Below are positions 34,030 through 46,800 of a stretch of DNA of 64,000 bases, piece by piece. The notes below the pieces were generated by a model. That model saw nothing but the letters and a program-made list of their open reading frames with translations. It did not search any database and was not told the origin of the DNA. Where the stretch lies: NCBI GenBank assembly GCA_009869945.1, contig WIXG01000270.1, positions 46,919-110,918 of the forward strand, in the 5' to 3' direction. Made by a program: the position numbers and the translations under genes. Each line of letters starts with the position of its first letter. The stretch's first letter is position 1. Origin of the DNA: Mesaphorura yosii (Eukaryota > Arthropoda > Collembola > Poduromorpha > Tullbergiidae).

Positions 34030-36346
34030 ATGTTTTCTCGTTTTAATGGACTGGCAAGCATGTTCGGCCCAGGCAATCCTGCAGGCGAACCTCGTCCGCA
34101 CATCTTCCATCGTAATCATTCACCACCACCAAATCCGAACGACCGAGACAGCCCCGACCAGGTGGACGGGGGACAGGAGTTAGGTAGCGATGGAGCGCCA
34201 TCATCACCTCTGGGTGCCCAACAACAGCGTGAAATCAAGTACGCACCGTCTGGAGAGGTAAGATTTTAGCAGCGTTGACTCGAGATCACGAAGATCTTTA
34301 ACACGGATGATGGAAATTTACTGTCCATTCGTCTGTAGTTTTCTTTTCGTTGTAATTGATTTATGAATCGTGACAGATTGACAATTCAGAGGCAGTTATG
34401 GCCAAGATTTCTGCTCTGTACTATGGCAGAAATATGGGTGATATCACACTGGTCGTCGGGCGCCGAGAGTTTCCTTCGCATCGTCTCATTCTGTGTGCTT
34501 CTTCAGATGTTTTCCAGGTTCGACCGAGTAGACCGAGTTCCTAATTACATAATACATTGTTGAGCTAATTGTAACTGTAATTGTCCACAACCAAATGTGA
34601 ATATCTGCTTATCTTCATTCTAGGTGATGCTGATGAATTCCAACTGGCTCGAAGCCCAGAGCACGAAAATCGAGTTGCAAGAGACCTCAGAATGTGCCGA
34701 ACATTTTGAATTTTTCCTGAAATACTTGTATACTGGACTTGTTAACCTGGAATTGGTCAACGTTCTGCACCTTCTGACCCTGGCGGACAAATACATAATT
34801 AAAGTGAGTCCGCTTAATTCGATTCTGCTCCCGGAAGGTGATAATCATGCTAACAATAGTAATAATGACACTATATTGATTTGGTACTTCAGGATTTGGT
34901 GGATCTTTGCCTGGATTATATGATCAAGCATATTCCAGCGGCAGCGAAGAATTGTAAGTTAATTCAATGGTACAAGCATCTGAGTGGCAGGGGACATGAA
35001 GTGGAAGCCGAGGTAACTGCAAGCATTTTTATGCAAGTTGGTGCTAGACTTAAGATTAGCTTAAGATGATGAATGAACTTTAAGGCCTGCAAGAACTTCA
35101 TCAAATGGAACTTTCAGTTTGTGGCTGAATCCGATGATTTTGTTGAAATTGACTCAACACTTTTGATTAACATCCTACTCGAGGATGATCTGGTTGTCTA
35201 CGATGAGTACAGCCTATTTCAGTAAGAGCCATTTGAACTTTAACTTTGCGAAGGTGTATTCATTCATTCATTTTGGCCTGTATTAGTTTTGTTGCTCGGT
35301 GGCTCGACGCCCAAGCTAGGAATCTACCCATTGACGATCCTGATCTGGAAGAGAAATTGACCCGACTGGTTGAAGAGACGATGGAGTGTATTCGGTTTCC
35401 GCTTATGTGTCCCAGACAGCTTGCTGACTTGGTACTGGCGCCGATCTCACAGAAGTATAAGGAGTTTTTCATGGAAAAGATGGCCATCGGAGTAGCCTTT
35501 CATTCTGGTCAGTGTAATTGACAAACTTTCGCAAAATATGTTGACGTTTTCAACGTTCCCTTGCAGACATTAATCAGGCGATGAATCTCGTTCTCTGTCA
35601 TCCGTTCCGTGCCAAGTTGTTCACACCTCGACACTACTGTACTGACACGTGGAGTGTTTGCCTCTCCGTCGACAATATCCGCACATTCTCGCACTTCCAT
35701 TCAAAGACGTTGGTGTTCTCAACGCCTGTCTCGTTTTCTGAGAAGCACGCCGACAGGCAGACGGAGTGGATTGTGGACTTCTACCCAAAGGGCGTCAGCT
35801 TCGAGAAGTACTACCTCATCATTTGGCAGGTCAGTGGAATAAAACATTCGCAGCCATACGAATAAATGTCACTGAAATTGGCAGCCTAATTGAAACAATT
35901 TTCCATGTCATATTTTTCAGGGCACGCTGGAATGCCCACCGCAGGTCATGAAGACTGTTCGGCTATCTGTGCACTGCAAGAACGAGAACGGGGAGGACGA
36001 GCCCTCCGAGCCAATCAGAGTACAAATCGGAATTCTTATCGCAGGCGTTGAGAACGATGTTGAACACGTGAAGAAGGTGATCAAGAAGAATTACATCTTC
36101 TCGGGCCGTGACAAAGTCCTCAATTTCGATGATATCATTCCGTACGACGAGCTTGTACGAACGCTGCTGCCGGACGAGAGCAGCCAGCCACCGATTGATC
36201 CGTCGGCATTTGTGCCCGATTCCGAACGCCGCATCGACGATCCCCCTGGTGGGACAAAACTAATAATCAAACCTAGTCCGTACCTGTGCAACAATTCGCT
36301 AAAAATTCGCATTGTTATCACTCCAATGTCCGAAATAAAGATTTGA
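34030..36346 (+). CDS. BTBD17: BTB/POZ domain-containing protein 17-like
   Basis: BTB-BACK protein of the BTBD17 family, whose biochemical role is poorly known; related BTB-BACK proteins are adaptors or extracellular ligand-like proteins. Exons are 34030-34257, 34377-34517, 34624-34803, 34893-35012, 35085-35221, 35287-35507, 35567-35829 and 35921-36346, closing in frame to 571 residues. After a disordered Pro/Ser/Gln-rich head, the BTB fold runs from about residue 77 (GDITLVVGRREFPSHRLILC, then YLYTGLVNLELVNVLHLLTL). The BACK region includes CKNFIKWNFQFVAESDDF. The beta-rich C-terminal domain follows from about residue 330. I see no signal peptide, unlike vertebrate BTBD17, so an intracellular role is likely. 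Confidence 0.85.
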
Positions 36347-36361
36347 GTGCTTGTTCTCTTT

Positions 36362-36367
36362 AATAAA
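36362..36367 (+). terminator. Poly(A) signal of BTBD17
   Basis: AATAAA only 16 nt past the stop codon, with T-rich sequence following. Confidence 0.65.
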
Positions 36368-36684
36368 GTTCTTTGTTCCCTGTTAACAACGTTGAAAACG
36401 CGTGTCGTCGCTGCTCTGCCCGCGTTTTGGCTTGCTCGTAAAAGCGTGCGTTTGCAAAACCTTTAGCGACATTCCGCCTCCCTTTGTGGGTTGCCAAACC
36501 TCAAATCGAAAACCACAAATACGTTCCTGCGGTCATGATCAGTTATCTAAGATTTGCAATGTACTAAGTACTATATGATGAACGTTAAACTCGTGGCACT
36601 TTAATTTGAGTCTGGAGGGTGATAACTTTGACCTGCTTACCGGTGCGGAGTAGAGCTGGAGTGAGTGGCGCTATTTCCGAAGAT
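36368..36684 (+). other. Short spacer between BTBD17 and the BTB zinc-finger gene
   Basis: 317 bp that must hold the promoter and leader of the downstream gene. The coding frame stays open upstream of the first ATG back to a GTG at 36619, but no ATG lies there. No other feature is seen. Confidence 0.4.
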
Positions 36685-38828
36685 ATGGCCGGCGCCTCCA
36701 CCACTCCTGCTGGAGGAGAAGTTAGTTTCAGCAATGACAATCAAGGTTTTCAAGATCTGGAACTGCGGAAAATGGAGCTTATTACTGTGGATGTAGACGA
36801 ATCCGACCCTATAAGACCGGAAGACATCAAAGTTGAGTGCGCGGAAACCATCGGCCCTGTGTCCATTGATTTAGGTAAGAGCTCATTTCAGGATTATTGT
36901 TATTAGCAGATTTTGACATTATATGATGCTTACAGACATGACAAACTCTGCATACCTGCAGGGGAGTCATGTGTTAAAGAACATCATTGACTCTGAAGAG
37001 TCACCCGATGTCATCCTCGCGCTCAGTGATGGGAAACTCGGAGCTCATCGAATGGTTCTTTCTGCGTGTTCGCCGTTTTTGAAATTCCTCCTGTTGGAGC
37101 AAGATCAGGTACTAAATTCTTAATACGTTGCCTAAATTGACTTGAATGTGAATTACTGCTACATTATTTAGCTCATTAAGCTTATGCAACTTGTGATCAT
37201 TTCTTTAGAACTTGCACCGAACAGCGACCCTCATCTTGCCTGACATTAACAAGGAAATAATGAAAATTCTACTCAACATGGCATACACCGGAAGAATGGT
37301 CTACTCGAAAGACAATGAGTTGGAGGTTCTGGAGGCAATGGATCTCTTAAAGTTTGCAGAATACGCCACTCTGAACCTTAGTGTACAGGAAGTAGAAGGG
37401 CTACAGGAGTTGAGTGAAGAAAAAATTGACCTGGAGCCTGAATTCATGCCCTCTCAATGCCAACATCCCAACGACGAGTTAGGGAAAACGAAGCCAGGCA
37501 TAAATGAGTACATCATCGGGGATAATCGTCAACTTGGGTGTGCAATTTGCAAGAGATTCTTCCGTCACATCGGACAATTGTTGAATCACATTGAGGAGAA
37601 GCACAAGGAAGCGTGGCTTCGGATGAAAGCATCGGACCAAGAGCTACAAGCACTCACCTTTTGCAACGTTTGTGGAAAACAGCAGAAGAGCATTCAAGTG
37701 ACCAACAAGTGTCTGGCCAAACACGACATGGTGCGATGTTACATCTGCTTGGATGCGGTGAAGAAAATTGATTGCATGGAGCATTACAAATCCTTGCATA
37801 CGGAGGGCTCAAATGAGGAGACGCAGAAGCGATTCACGAAATGTCGCTGGTGCTCCAGATCAATTTCGTATGATGGTCAGGGCGGTCCTTTGCTCCGCCA
37901 TTGCATCTGGATGCATTTCCGGGAGAGCCACGTGAAGAAGGTCAGGTCATCGGCACCTCAGCTTAAAAGAAGTAATGACACGAAAGATCCAGACTCCAAA
38001 GCAAAGCATGACGATGTGCAAATCCGTGAGCTACGAGTTGTGCTCAATCGAATCAGCGATGATATACTGGGAAAATGCGTCAAACAAAAAAGCAAGCAGC
38101 GCCAAGAAGCAGAATCTCAAAAGCTGCAATCAGAACCCGGTGCTAGCAGCAGCTGCATTCCTGCCTCCGGAGTGTCCGGAGGTTCCAACACCAACTTGTC
38201 CGGCATGAATGAAAGCACGAATGCGAACATTGAACACACTATCAGCTTAGAAAATCACTGTATGGATAATATTTCCGTATTTGAGGAGATGAGCACCAAT
38301 TCACTACAGACGAAGCTGGAGTTACAATCTATTGAGGTCGAGCCCATGGAGATCGACGCGGACATTGATGAGGGTGGATTTTTGAAAGATCAGGGCGAAA
38401 ATGAAGTCGAAGCAGAGTGTACCAAGATAGTGAACTTGAGTGATGATGAAGCCACCTGGACCACAGAAGACGAATCGGAGCCGGAATTACCAAAATCTTC
38501 CAAGTCACCAACGCCAGTGTCAATCTCGAAAGAGATTGAAGCACATTCTCATTTTGATAAACATGCACCTGTGAATATAAATCAAAACGAACTGAATCTC
38601 ATTCCGTACAAGAATTCCGAAAACAAGGCACTCCAAGTGGCCGAGGAGAGACATTTGATAAGCACTTCCATAAGAACTCGAAGCAAGTTGAAAGAAATTT
38701 TGCAGACAAGAACGCGAGGTAATACGGAAGAAGACACTCCATCAGAGGACCATCGCCACAGACTCAGACTACCGGAGGACGAGGATGTCGACGTTACTAC
38801 AAAAGGAAGTCTGCAAATAGGAAGCTAA
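36685..38828 (+). CDS. BTB domain protein with C2H2-type zinc fingers
   Basis: Probable DNA-binding transcription factor of the BTB-ZF type. Exons are 36685-36874, 36936-37108 and 37209-38828, giving 660 residues. The start is the first ATG in the frame (GAAGATATGG). The BTB domain covers about residues 70-180 (SPDVILALSDGKLGAHRMVL, then CSPFLKFLLL and LNMAYTGRMVY). ZF1 is a canonical C2H2 (C232, C235, H248, H253). ZF2-ZF4 are irregular (CNVC near 273; C298/C301 with H313/H318; C333/C336 with H352/H357) and resemble the atypical fingers of some insect BTB proteins. The C-terminal half is acidic, Ser-rich and disordered. I do not recognise a named orthologue. Coding-like sequence continues in another frame after the stop. 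Confidence 0.82.
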
Positions 38829-39259
38829 GATCAGAAACGTGGGCGCGCCGGAGGAACAGGAGCAGAGAATGACAACAGCGGCCGCAGGGGGTAACCGTCC
38901 CCCATCAGACATTTGTAGACAGCATGAGCAGGAGTATGATGAGTCTGACGAATCCCCCGTCTATTGACAGAGCTGACCTGAACTCGAATTCGCCGTCGGA
39001 AAACTCTGAACTCAGCTACGACAACGAACCAAGATCGCTTCGGCATCATGCCAATGCCTGAACTGACTCCAGCCTCCTGAACCTGCATCTGCACACCCCG
39101 ACCGGCAGCCCGTCAGTCTTCACTGCCCTCTTTATACTGTAAACTCAATGTTTTCATAGTAGCTTTTATTGTTGTACATTGGTACTGCACCAGCTTTGCA
39201 TTTTGTCCACAATCCTAATTTATTGGTATACAAAGCAACTAAGCAACTTTCTTGTTCCT

Positions 39260-39265
39260 AATAAA
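39260..39265 (+). terminator. Poly(A) signal of the BTB zinc-finger gene
   Basis: AATAAA about 430 nt after the stop codon. Confidence 0.55.
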
Positions 39266-39608
39266 CTATAAGTCTCATGTCAATGTGAAACGGAAGCCCG
39301 CGATTGCGATTGAAGGCAAGATGAAAAAGATTGCCGGCCTAATTTGGTATGAATCATTCTCCCGATGACTGTCCAATTCAATCGAAGTCACTTCAGCGGC
39401 AAAGGCAACCACAATTAACTCATTTCGCTTTGTCACGTTGTGTTAGCAGGTTATATACAATAGTTATCGCGAGTTGCCATTGACTGCCTGCCCGCCTTCA
39501 CTCTTTTTTGCCGAGCACCACATGTAACCTGGTTATCTGGTACCAAATACCATAGCAAGCAGTGGGACTGCTCAACACTCTCACAAACTGGGAGCATGTT
39601 TCTGTCCG

Positions 39609-39616
39609 TGACGTCA
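39609..39616 (+). promoter_or_regulatory. CRE/ATF palindrome upstream of DNAJA
   Basis: Perfect TGACGTCA, the CREB/ATF consensus, about 500 bp before the DNAJA start and 10 bp before the heat-shock element. Confidence 0.5.
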
Positions 39617-39625
39617 CCGCGGAAG

Positions 39626-39643
39626 GAAATTTCTCGAACGTTC
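39626..39643 (+). promoter_or_regulatory. Four-unit heat-shock element upstream of DNAJA
   Basis: GAAATTTCTCGAACGTTC reads GAA-N2-TTC-N2-GAA-N2-TTC: four perfectly alternating pentamers, the canonical HSF trimer target. It lies 473 bp before the start codon of an Hsp40 gene, which makes heat-induced control likely. Confidence 0.65.
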
Positions 39644-39955
39644 AGTCTAAACCCATGGTCTTCTGTCGTATGATTCTCTCTCTTGCTGGTGGCCCAAGCT
39701 CGCTACTTCTCGATTCATTTGCTAAGTTACGAAGCTGACGAATAGTTAAGTCGCAAGTGATTAACCAAAGCGAACCGCAATTTATTAATTTGTGCACAGG
39801 TTTAAGGAACGTGGCAGGTACGAAGAACTGCAAAGCTAATCGCGCAATTAATTAACAATACGTTATACGAACCACTTTTGTTACACGTTGGATTTCCACC
39901 TGCTTGGAATATTCACTAATCTCGTCAAGCCAAGATAATATTCGGCTCAGTGCAC

Positions 39956-39961
39956 TATAAA
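39956..39961 (+). promoter_or_regulatory. Probable TATA box of DNAJA
   Basis: TATAAA in GCACTATAAACTG, 155 bp before the start codon, which would leave a leader of about 125-130 nt. Assigned by position only. Confidence 0.35.
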
Positions 39962-40115
39962 CTGATCTGTACAAGGTAAGCATTTGATGAAACCCTTAAT
40001 TTATGGAATGCCTGGACAATGGGGACTTTCGCATGATTCCTAAATGATGATCTTTGTGCGTTGCAAAGGTTGTTCACCCTCGATCATCGGATAGGAGTCA
40101 ATCATTTGTAACAAA

Positions 40116-41749
40116 ATGGTGAAGGAGACTGGATTCTACGATATTCTCGAAGTAAAGCCCGGGTGTACGCCCGAAGAACTGAAGAAGGCTTATCGAAAAC
40201 TCGCGCTGAAGTACCACCCGGATAAAAATCCGAATGAAGGCGAGCGGGTAAGATGATTGGGCACTTAGGGGATGAAAAGGAGATAACATCTGCATTGTCG
40301 GAATGCTCATGGTTGCGTTTCACTCTAGTTCAAGCAAATATCTCAAGCATACGAAGTCCTAAGCGACCCTCAGAAACGTGAGATTTATGATCGAGGCGGA
40401 GAAGAGGCCATCAAAGGCCAAGGAGGTGGCGGCGGTGGGTTCAGCTCACCTATGGACATTTTCGGTGAGTATTTCTAGCTAGTCATGGGAGTCAAAGGAA
40501 TCGGTTGTTTTACATTTCTGTATTCAATACGCAGATATGTTCTTTGGTGGTGGCATGTTCGGAGGAGGTGGCCGTCGTGAACGGGAGAGGAAGGCGAAGA
40601 ATGTCGTTCACCAACTCAGCGTGCCATTAGAAGATCTGTACAATGGAACAACCAGGAAATTAGCAGTTCATAAAAATGTCATTTGCGACAAGTGCAAGGG
40701 AAGTGGAAGCAAGAGTGGACAGAAGCCTGCAAAGTGCACGACGTGCAAAGGAAATGGAGTGACATTCAGGGTTCAACAACTAGGTAAATAGCCCAGAACG
40801 AGTACCTTAACTTAATTGACACGACATTTTACTCAACTCAATTACTTTGTTACTTTCACGCATTCAGGTCCCGGAATGATCCAACACATGCAGGCGGTTT
40901 GTCAAGACTGCTCTGGCTCTGGTGAACGACTGAACCCTGCCGATCGTTGCAAGCAGTGTCAAGGAAAGCGTGTACTTAAGGACCGAAAATTGGTTCAGAT
41001 TCATGTCGAAAAAGGAATGTCGGACGGAGAAAAAATTGTTCTGTACGGCGAGGGTGACCAAGAGCCTGACGTCTCGCCTGGTGACATAATCATTGTAATA
41101 GACGAGAAGCAGCATTCAGTATTCAGGTAATAAGATAAAAAAAACGAGGACAAGTCTTACTTGAGGTTGAAAGAAAATTAAGAAAATATAAAAAGAACAA
41201 AAGAAGACATGTTTAAACTTCGAAATTTGTTTCGCAGGCGTGCGGGCATCGACTTGGTGATGCAGATGGACCTGGAATTGTGCGAGGCTCTCTGCGGCTT
41301 TCAGAAAACAATCGAGACGCTGGACGGTAGGACACTGGTCATCACCGCGATCCCTGGCGAGGTCACCAAGCCAGGCGATGTCAAGTGTATCATGAACGAG
41401 GGTATGCCCATCTACAAAAACCCAACGGAGAAGGGTCGACTCGTGATTCAGTTTTCAGTCAACTTCCCCAAAGTAATTCCAGGGGAAGTTGTGCCCCAAC
41501 TCGAAGCATGTCTGCCGCCTCGGTAAGAAAGTCACGAAAAATTAGATAGAAGCAGAAAATGAGGGTAATAATTTTGAGTTCCTTCGTCTTTGCCTTATTC
41601 ACAGAACTGAAATCATGATTCCCGATGACGCCGAAGAGGCCATACTACGTGATTACGATCCTAAGCAGCACAGCCGAAGACACCAGAATAACCACGTGTA
41701 CGACGAAGATGAGCCACGCGGCGGCGGTGTACAATGTCAATCGCATTAA
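40116..41749 (+). CDS. DNAJA: DNAJA1/2-type Hsp40 co-chaperone (type I J-protein)
   Basis: Hsp70 co-chaperone that stimulates Hsc70 ATPase and delivers unfolded clients. Exons are 40116-40247, 40329-40464, 40535-40783, 40868-41126, 41238-41522 and 41605-41749, giving 401 residues (human DNAJA1 397). It has a J domain with the essential HPD at residues 34-36 ([11 protein letters not shown]) and a Gly/Phe-rich linker ([19 protein letters not shown]). The four zinc-binding repeats are [24 protein letters not shown] and CKQCQGKR. The two client-binding beta domains follow. The last four residues, CQSH, form a CaaX-type box (family ending GGVQCQ), so the protein is probably farnesylated and partly membrane-associated. 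Introns are 70-115 nt. Heat-shock control is suggested by the upstream HSE. Confidence 0.96.
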
Positions 41750-42096
41750 GCACGCACACTTTGAGCTGACAACTAGGCAAAATTCGACTATTGACTTCCA
41801 TTTTCACCAGAAATAAGTTAACTTCTAGATTTCTAACGCAAATTGTACCCATGAAGAAGTGCAGTACAGACGGAAAATATCAAACTATGATTACAAGAAG
41901 TCTCTCAGCGTAATTATGTGGCTGAATGGTAAAATTACAATTAAGCTTTAGCCGTAGTCGTGCCATGTGATCTCAGACAGGATGAACAGTTTCAAGTATG
42001 TTTTATGCCGTATCCTTCTGCTAATTGTAATGAATAATTACTCAATAACTACAAATTCAGATCCGTGTAGTGTCTTTTCTTCTCGAGCGAGCTGTA

Positions 42097-42102
42097 AATA
42101 AA
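42097..42102 (+). terminator. Poly(A) signal of DNAJA
   Basis: AATAAA about 350 nt after the stop codon, followed by T-rich sequence. Confidence 0.55.
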
Positions 42103-43853
42103 GTTTAAGTTCATTAACTAAAGACAGTCTAAGTGTAACAGTAGTTCGTCAGTCTCTTGCGTGGCCTGAACTTGAACTACGGAAGAAAAGCTATGCAATT
42201 GAACGCCGACAATCGGCAGACGTCTCCTAAAGCGTGTAAAATTCTAAATTAATTAATCATGCGTGTATTGATTATCAGCTGTAACTACAATTATGACTAC
42301 CGCGATTTCTTGCTCTTAAGTGCAAGCTGGCGGCTCGTGTCAGGTTTTGTTCTACAATAAAACGCTAATAATAAATTATGTTTCATTTTAATGAGTGCGC
42401 CAAGTCGCCAAGATCATTTTTGTCATCCATCGTCTTGGGCTTGGGTTTCTTTTTACAGAGGACGCGGACGCACTAATTTTTCGGGGTTCGCGTTTCATGG
42501 CTCAGGGATTTGTTCACTTCTTCTTGCGTCTCTTCTCTTGTAATTTATTGACGCCTGTCTCACTTTAGTCTTCATCTTCGAGATCGTGTTCCTCATCGAT
42601 AGCTTTATTTGCTTTATTACGGCGATGCAAACGAGAGAGGAGACAAGGAGGAGGCTAAAATACCTTATATAATTTTATTAGTAACAAAATACCGACCCAC
42701 ACCACAACAACGACGCAAAGGCAAGAATGTTCATTGAATTTGATTGCAAGCATGCATGCTCCGAATGCTCAGCAGTTCGGGCGACTCAAATTGTCCATGT
42801 AAAGATGTAGTTTGTAAGTGAGCAAAGGATTAAGAACACAGAACGCACTGAAGATGTTGGGTGTACTCGGCCCGAAGCTGTTGATGGGATGTTGGTCTTG
42901 GTCTGGTAGTTTGGGTTATTACAACTTCCAAATGCGATGCTCAATCAAAATACTGGCTGTGCATTGTGCTGGTGCTCTTCAACGCGCTGCGCTGCTCTGC
43001 CTCGTACACGTTACACGTACCTCACTTTGATAGAGATAAATGGAAATGCATTGGCCATTTGTAGCACTAAAGTGAAGGTCGAGATCGAGATTCGTCGCTA
43101 CACTGCCGCGGTGTGCGTTCGGAGAGATGTTCGCTGACTTTGTGTATAGCAACAGCAGCAGACAGCAACAAAACTGAACAGCGCTTAGTGCTTAGGCCTG
43201 AGAGGTACGTACGCGAGCTGCGCTACGCTAAGCTATGCTACTAAAAGTTATTACAGATTACATGATTGCTTTGGCTACAGATCATACAGCATAAAATCTG
43301 GAATGGGTACACAACAACACAGCAGCGTAGTGGAGCAGTGGTAGAATGGAAAGATCAGCATAAGGGAACATTCCTAAGGTTGGAGGTGCCAAGAGGAGAG
43401 CCCTTATCCTTATCCAGACTCAGTCTGCACCGCGCAATGCATTATCGCTCTACCCTCTCAAATAAATATTCACACGTGTTTCATCCCTTCGAGTGAAAGG
43501 TTTCGCTCGCAACTGACCGAAGAATTTGACACCTTCGTACTTCGGCCCCGGAATTCTGACCGCGCAGATTCGCGTCTGTGACGACGGCTGTGACAAGCAC
43601 CGCACGTAAATTAATCTCTTTACCAAATATTTTGCAATACGTCGAAATTCAAGAACGGGTATTTGAATTTTTTGACAGGAATCTTGACATGGACGCGAAA
43701 AACTTTCGCAGGAAGCTCTGCCTTGGTCCCAATTTTAATCAGCACCACGATCGCCAGGATGATTTGAAACCGTCAAGTTAATTTTGAACTCCACCTGGGC
43801 ACAATTCAACGTTTCTGGTTACTGAATGGCCCTTCCAAGGATTTTTCCTGAAA
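42103..43853 (+). other. Intergenic DNAJA-MBD gene; MBD promoter/leader
   Basis: 1.75 kb with no open frame resembling a gene. It presumably contains the leader of the MBD gene and possibly a non-coding first exon. Confidence 0.4.
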
Positions 43854-46800
43854 ATGAATCCGAATCATGCTCCGGGACTTCATCGTCACACACCACAGAG
43901 CGGACTGCCGCTGCCACAAGGCCAGTTACCGCACCAGCAACTGAATTACCACCACCAGATGGTCGACGGAGTTGGTGTCGGTGGCGGAAATGAAGAATCT
44001 GGCGCTGGTATGAATAACAACGCGCACCTGATCTACGTCAACAACCAGCAGCAGCATTCGGGCGTTGGGGCAGGTGTCTTGGGCGACGAGTCCGGCGTGT
44101 GTCATGACAGTCCCTGCCCGCCGATGCCCCCGGCCTCCTGGGTGAAGCAGCGCCAGCATCAGAGCCACAGTCACCACTACAGAAATCAGCATGCAGACAG
44201 TTTACTGAACAACAACATTAATTGTTCATCGCAGCAGGCCGATGTTGCGTATGGTGCTTATTCGCCGCAGCAGCAACCGATCAGAAACTCGTTTACCAAA
44301 GATGAACTCCAGCTCCGACAACATTGCGCGTACAACAATTCGGCAGCTGATTACGGCAACTCGCCCAACGTCAACGCCAACGCCATGTTTTATTCCTCGT
44401 CGCAGATGGAGCACCCTTGCGGTGAGCAGTCCTCTGTGTCCATGTACTATCAGCACCAAAGCTCTACGAGCCAGTGTCAAGACCACAACTTCCAGCAGCA
44501 CACAAGCAGCGGTTCGGACGACGGCAGCTTCTATGGCGGAGGTGGTACGAGGAATTATTTTCCCGATAACCGTCAGCAGCATCACTACGCCAGTTCGCAG
44601 TACCACGGCCATAATCACGATAAGCTTCTCAGTCAATCGAATTGTGGTGGCGGTGGCGGTGCTGGTGTGAACGTGAACGAGTACGGCAGCATGCCCAACG
44701 ATCGGCTGAATTACCCGAACAATTCCGCCTGTGCCGCTGGCTTCACGAGTAACAATTGCAGTCGAATGACAGCTTCGCCTTACGATCAGGTCCACGCAGA
44801 ATTCCCTCAGCAGCACAAACCGCCGACGCAGCCTCCATTTCGAAGAAATTCGGTCGACTCGTACAGCAGCGCCGGTTGCAGTGCGACGGAGTCAAGTGAT
44901 TTAGGTTACGGTAGCAAATATTCGTCCGGTGGTCCTTCGTTTTGTGCGAGTGGTGGCAATCAGTTTCCCGACCACTGCCACAATCAGATGAAGAGAAACA
45001 ATGGCTGGGCAACCAACGTCAGCTCTGACGAAGGTTACTTGTATAGCGAAGGTCAAACGCAGGGTCAGCAGCAAAGACAGTATTCGAACTCTGCGAATTT
45101 CGGACCAAACTCGAACTCCTGCCGAATGACGCCTTCGACGTCGAGGCAGCACTCGCAGAATTATTACCCGAATCGGTCGCAGAGGCACTGCAACTCGTTT
45201 GACGAGCGGCCTTCGACCACGTCGTCTCCTTCGGGGTTGATGAGCGTGGGCGGGTGCTCCGCGGCTGTGAAGGCGGCTCCAGTCAAGCAGCGCAGTCTCT
45301 CGCTGCAGTATCCGACTCCGGAGCCTACGTCATCGATCAACTCCAACTTCGAGCCTCACTTCAACATCCCAGATATAAATTCGCACCCGCGGAGCAGCTC
45401 CGCGTCCAGCTCCAGCTCGTGTCGATCAAACGGCAGTGGCATTGATGTACCTGTGAACGTGAACATGAGCCCAATGAGCAGCATCGGCTCCGGCGGCAGC
45501 AGCAGCAGCGGAGACGAATCGAACAACTCCGACTCGTACCCTGAGTGCAGCACGACGACGCTGACCCTCAACCCCGGCCCCGACTCGGACTCCGTGATTA
45601 CGCTCCACGCCGGCGACCCGAGCGACGGCGACAATGACGACTGTGAGCTCGCAGGCTGCGAATTCGACCCCGACTTTGCGGTGGACATCAAATGTGAGGA
45701 GCTGAGCGAGGCCGCGTGCTCCACGACGACGACAGATTACCAAATCAGCGAATCGATATCAATCAAGTGTGAGCTGGAGGAGCAGGTCAACAGTTGTTCG
45801 GGAAAAATGAACACTCACAGTTCCAGCGTCAGCGTCACGAGCACAACAAAATCTTCGACAGGAGATACGCCAAAGGCGACGCCCGACGTTTGTGACAATA
45901 CTGGCCAGAAATTTGAGACGACGGTCAAAGTCGAGGATGAAGATGATCATTTGAACAACAACAGCCGAAGTGTTGCTGTTCCTGGTGGGACGGGTTTTAA
46001 GAGTAAGGAACTCGGCCGCGTCCACGCCGCCAATCTTGCCCGGTTCAAGGAGCTCCTGAGCGAGAACTCTTTCAGTGCAGTAGCGCGGTCCGACTACGGC
46101 TCCGAGAGTTCGTGCAGTTTGAACGCAGTTCAGTGCGCATCGAGTTCGGCTGTGCAATCGACCCCGCAGAAGATTTCCAAGCGATCGCTGAGCGAGGCGG
46201 ACAAGGATCTGCTTGGAGCCCCGATTCCTCAATGCTCGACGGACAGGAAGGACATTTCGATCCCGGTCGGCTGGACGAGGGAGACCACCGTCTCGTCGAC
46301 GACGCAGCCCACGCATTCATCGAGCTCTGAGTCACCATCACAGAACGTGTTTTATGTCAGGTATGGCACGCTTTAATTACGCATTTTAGTATTTTTATCC
46401 GCTATCTCCTCAAAATCGGTGCAGCGTGGCATGAAAGAAAGAGATTCGAGTTAAATCAATCGTGTTGCGTGTTTAGGAGTCCAAACTTCACCCTTCCGAG
46501 CGAGGGCCATGCTGATTGTTGCCCTGATAAGCAAATCCGATTTACCATTTACGTTGAGACCAGCAGAATAGAGAAAACTTTGTGCCTGACTGTGGCTTGA
46601 CGTTGTCAGCTTTACTTTACGAATGTTTTTGCCTTTTAAGAAGGGTTCCACTTCAAAAATCAAAATTCTGCGTCAAGCCAAGCGTGAAGTGAGCGAGTGT
46701 CTGAGTGAGTTTGACTTCCCCTTTGTTTCTGATTTGTTCTGGCCCTCCAATTAATTAGTCAAGTCATATTATCGATCTGCTCGCTCACATTCGCATTGGG

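Larger units (their letters stand above)
38829..40115 (+). other. 3' UTR of BTB-ZF gene and DNAJA promoter region
   Basis: Begins with a GC-rich stretch to about 39,110 that still looks coding in shifted frames. The rest is AT-rich and carries the DNAJA control elements described separately. Confidence 0.5.

Noticed and set aside
38718..38746. Very short intron inside the BTB-ZF last exon (GTAATA ... ATCAG)
   Set aside because: It would be under 30 nt, too short for a spliceosomal intron, and the frame is open without it.
44226..44816. 196-residue minus-strand open frame opposite MBD exon 1
   Set aside because: A frame shadow of the GC-rich low-complexity coding exon, with no independent support.
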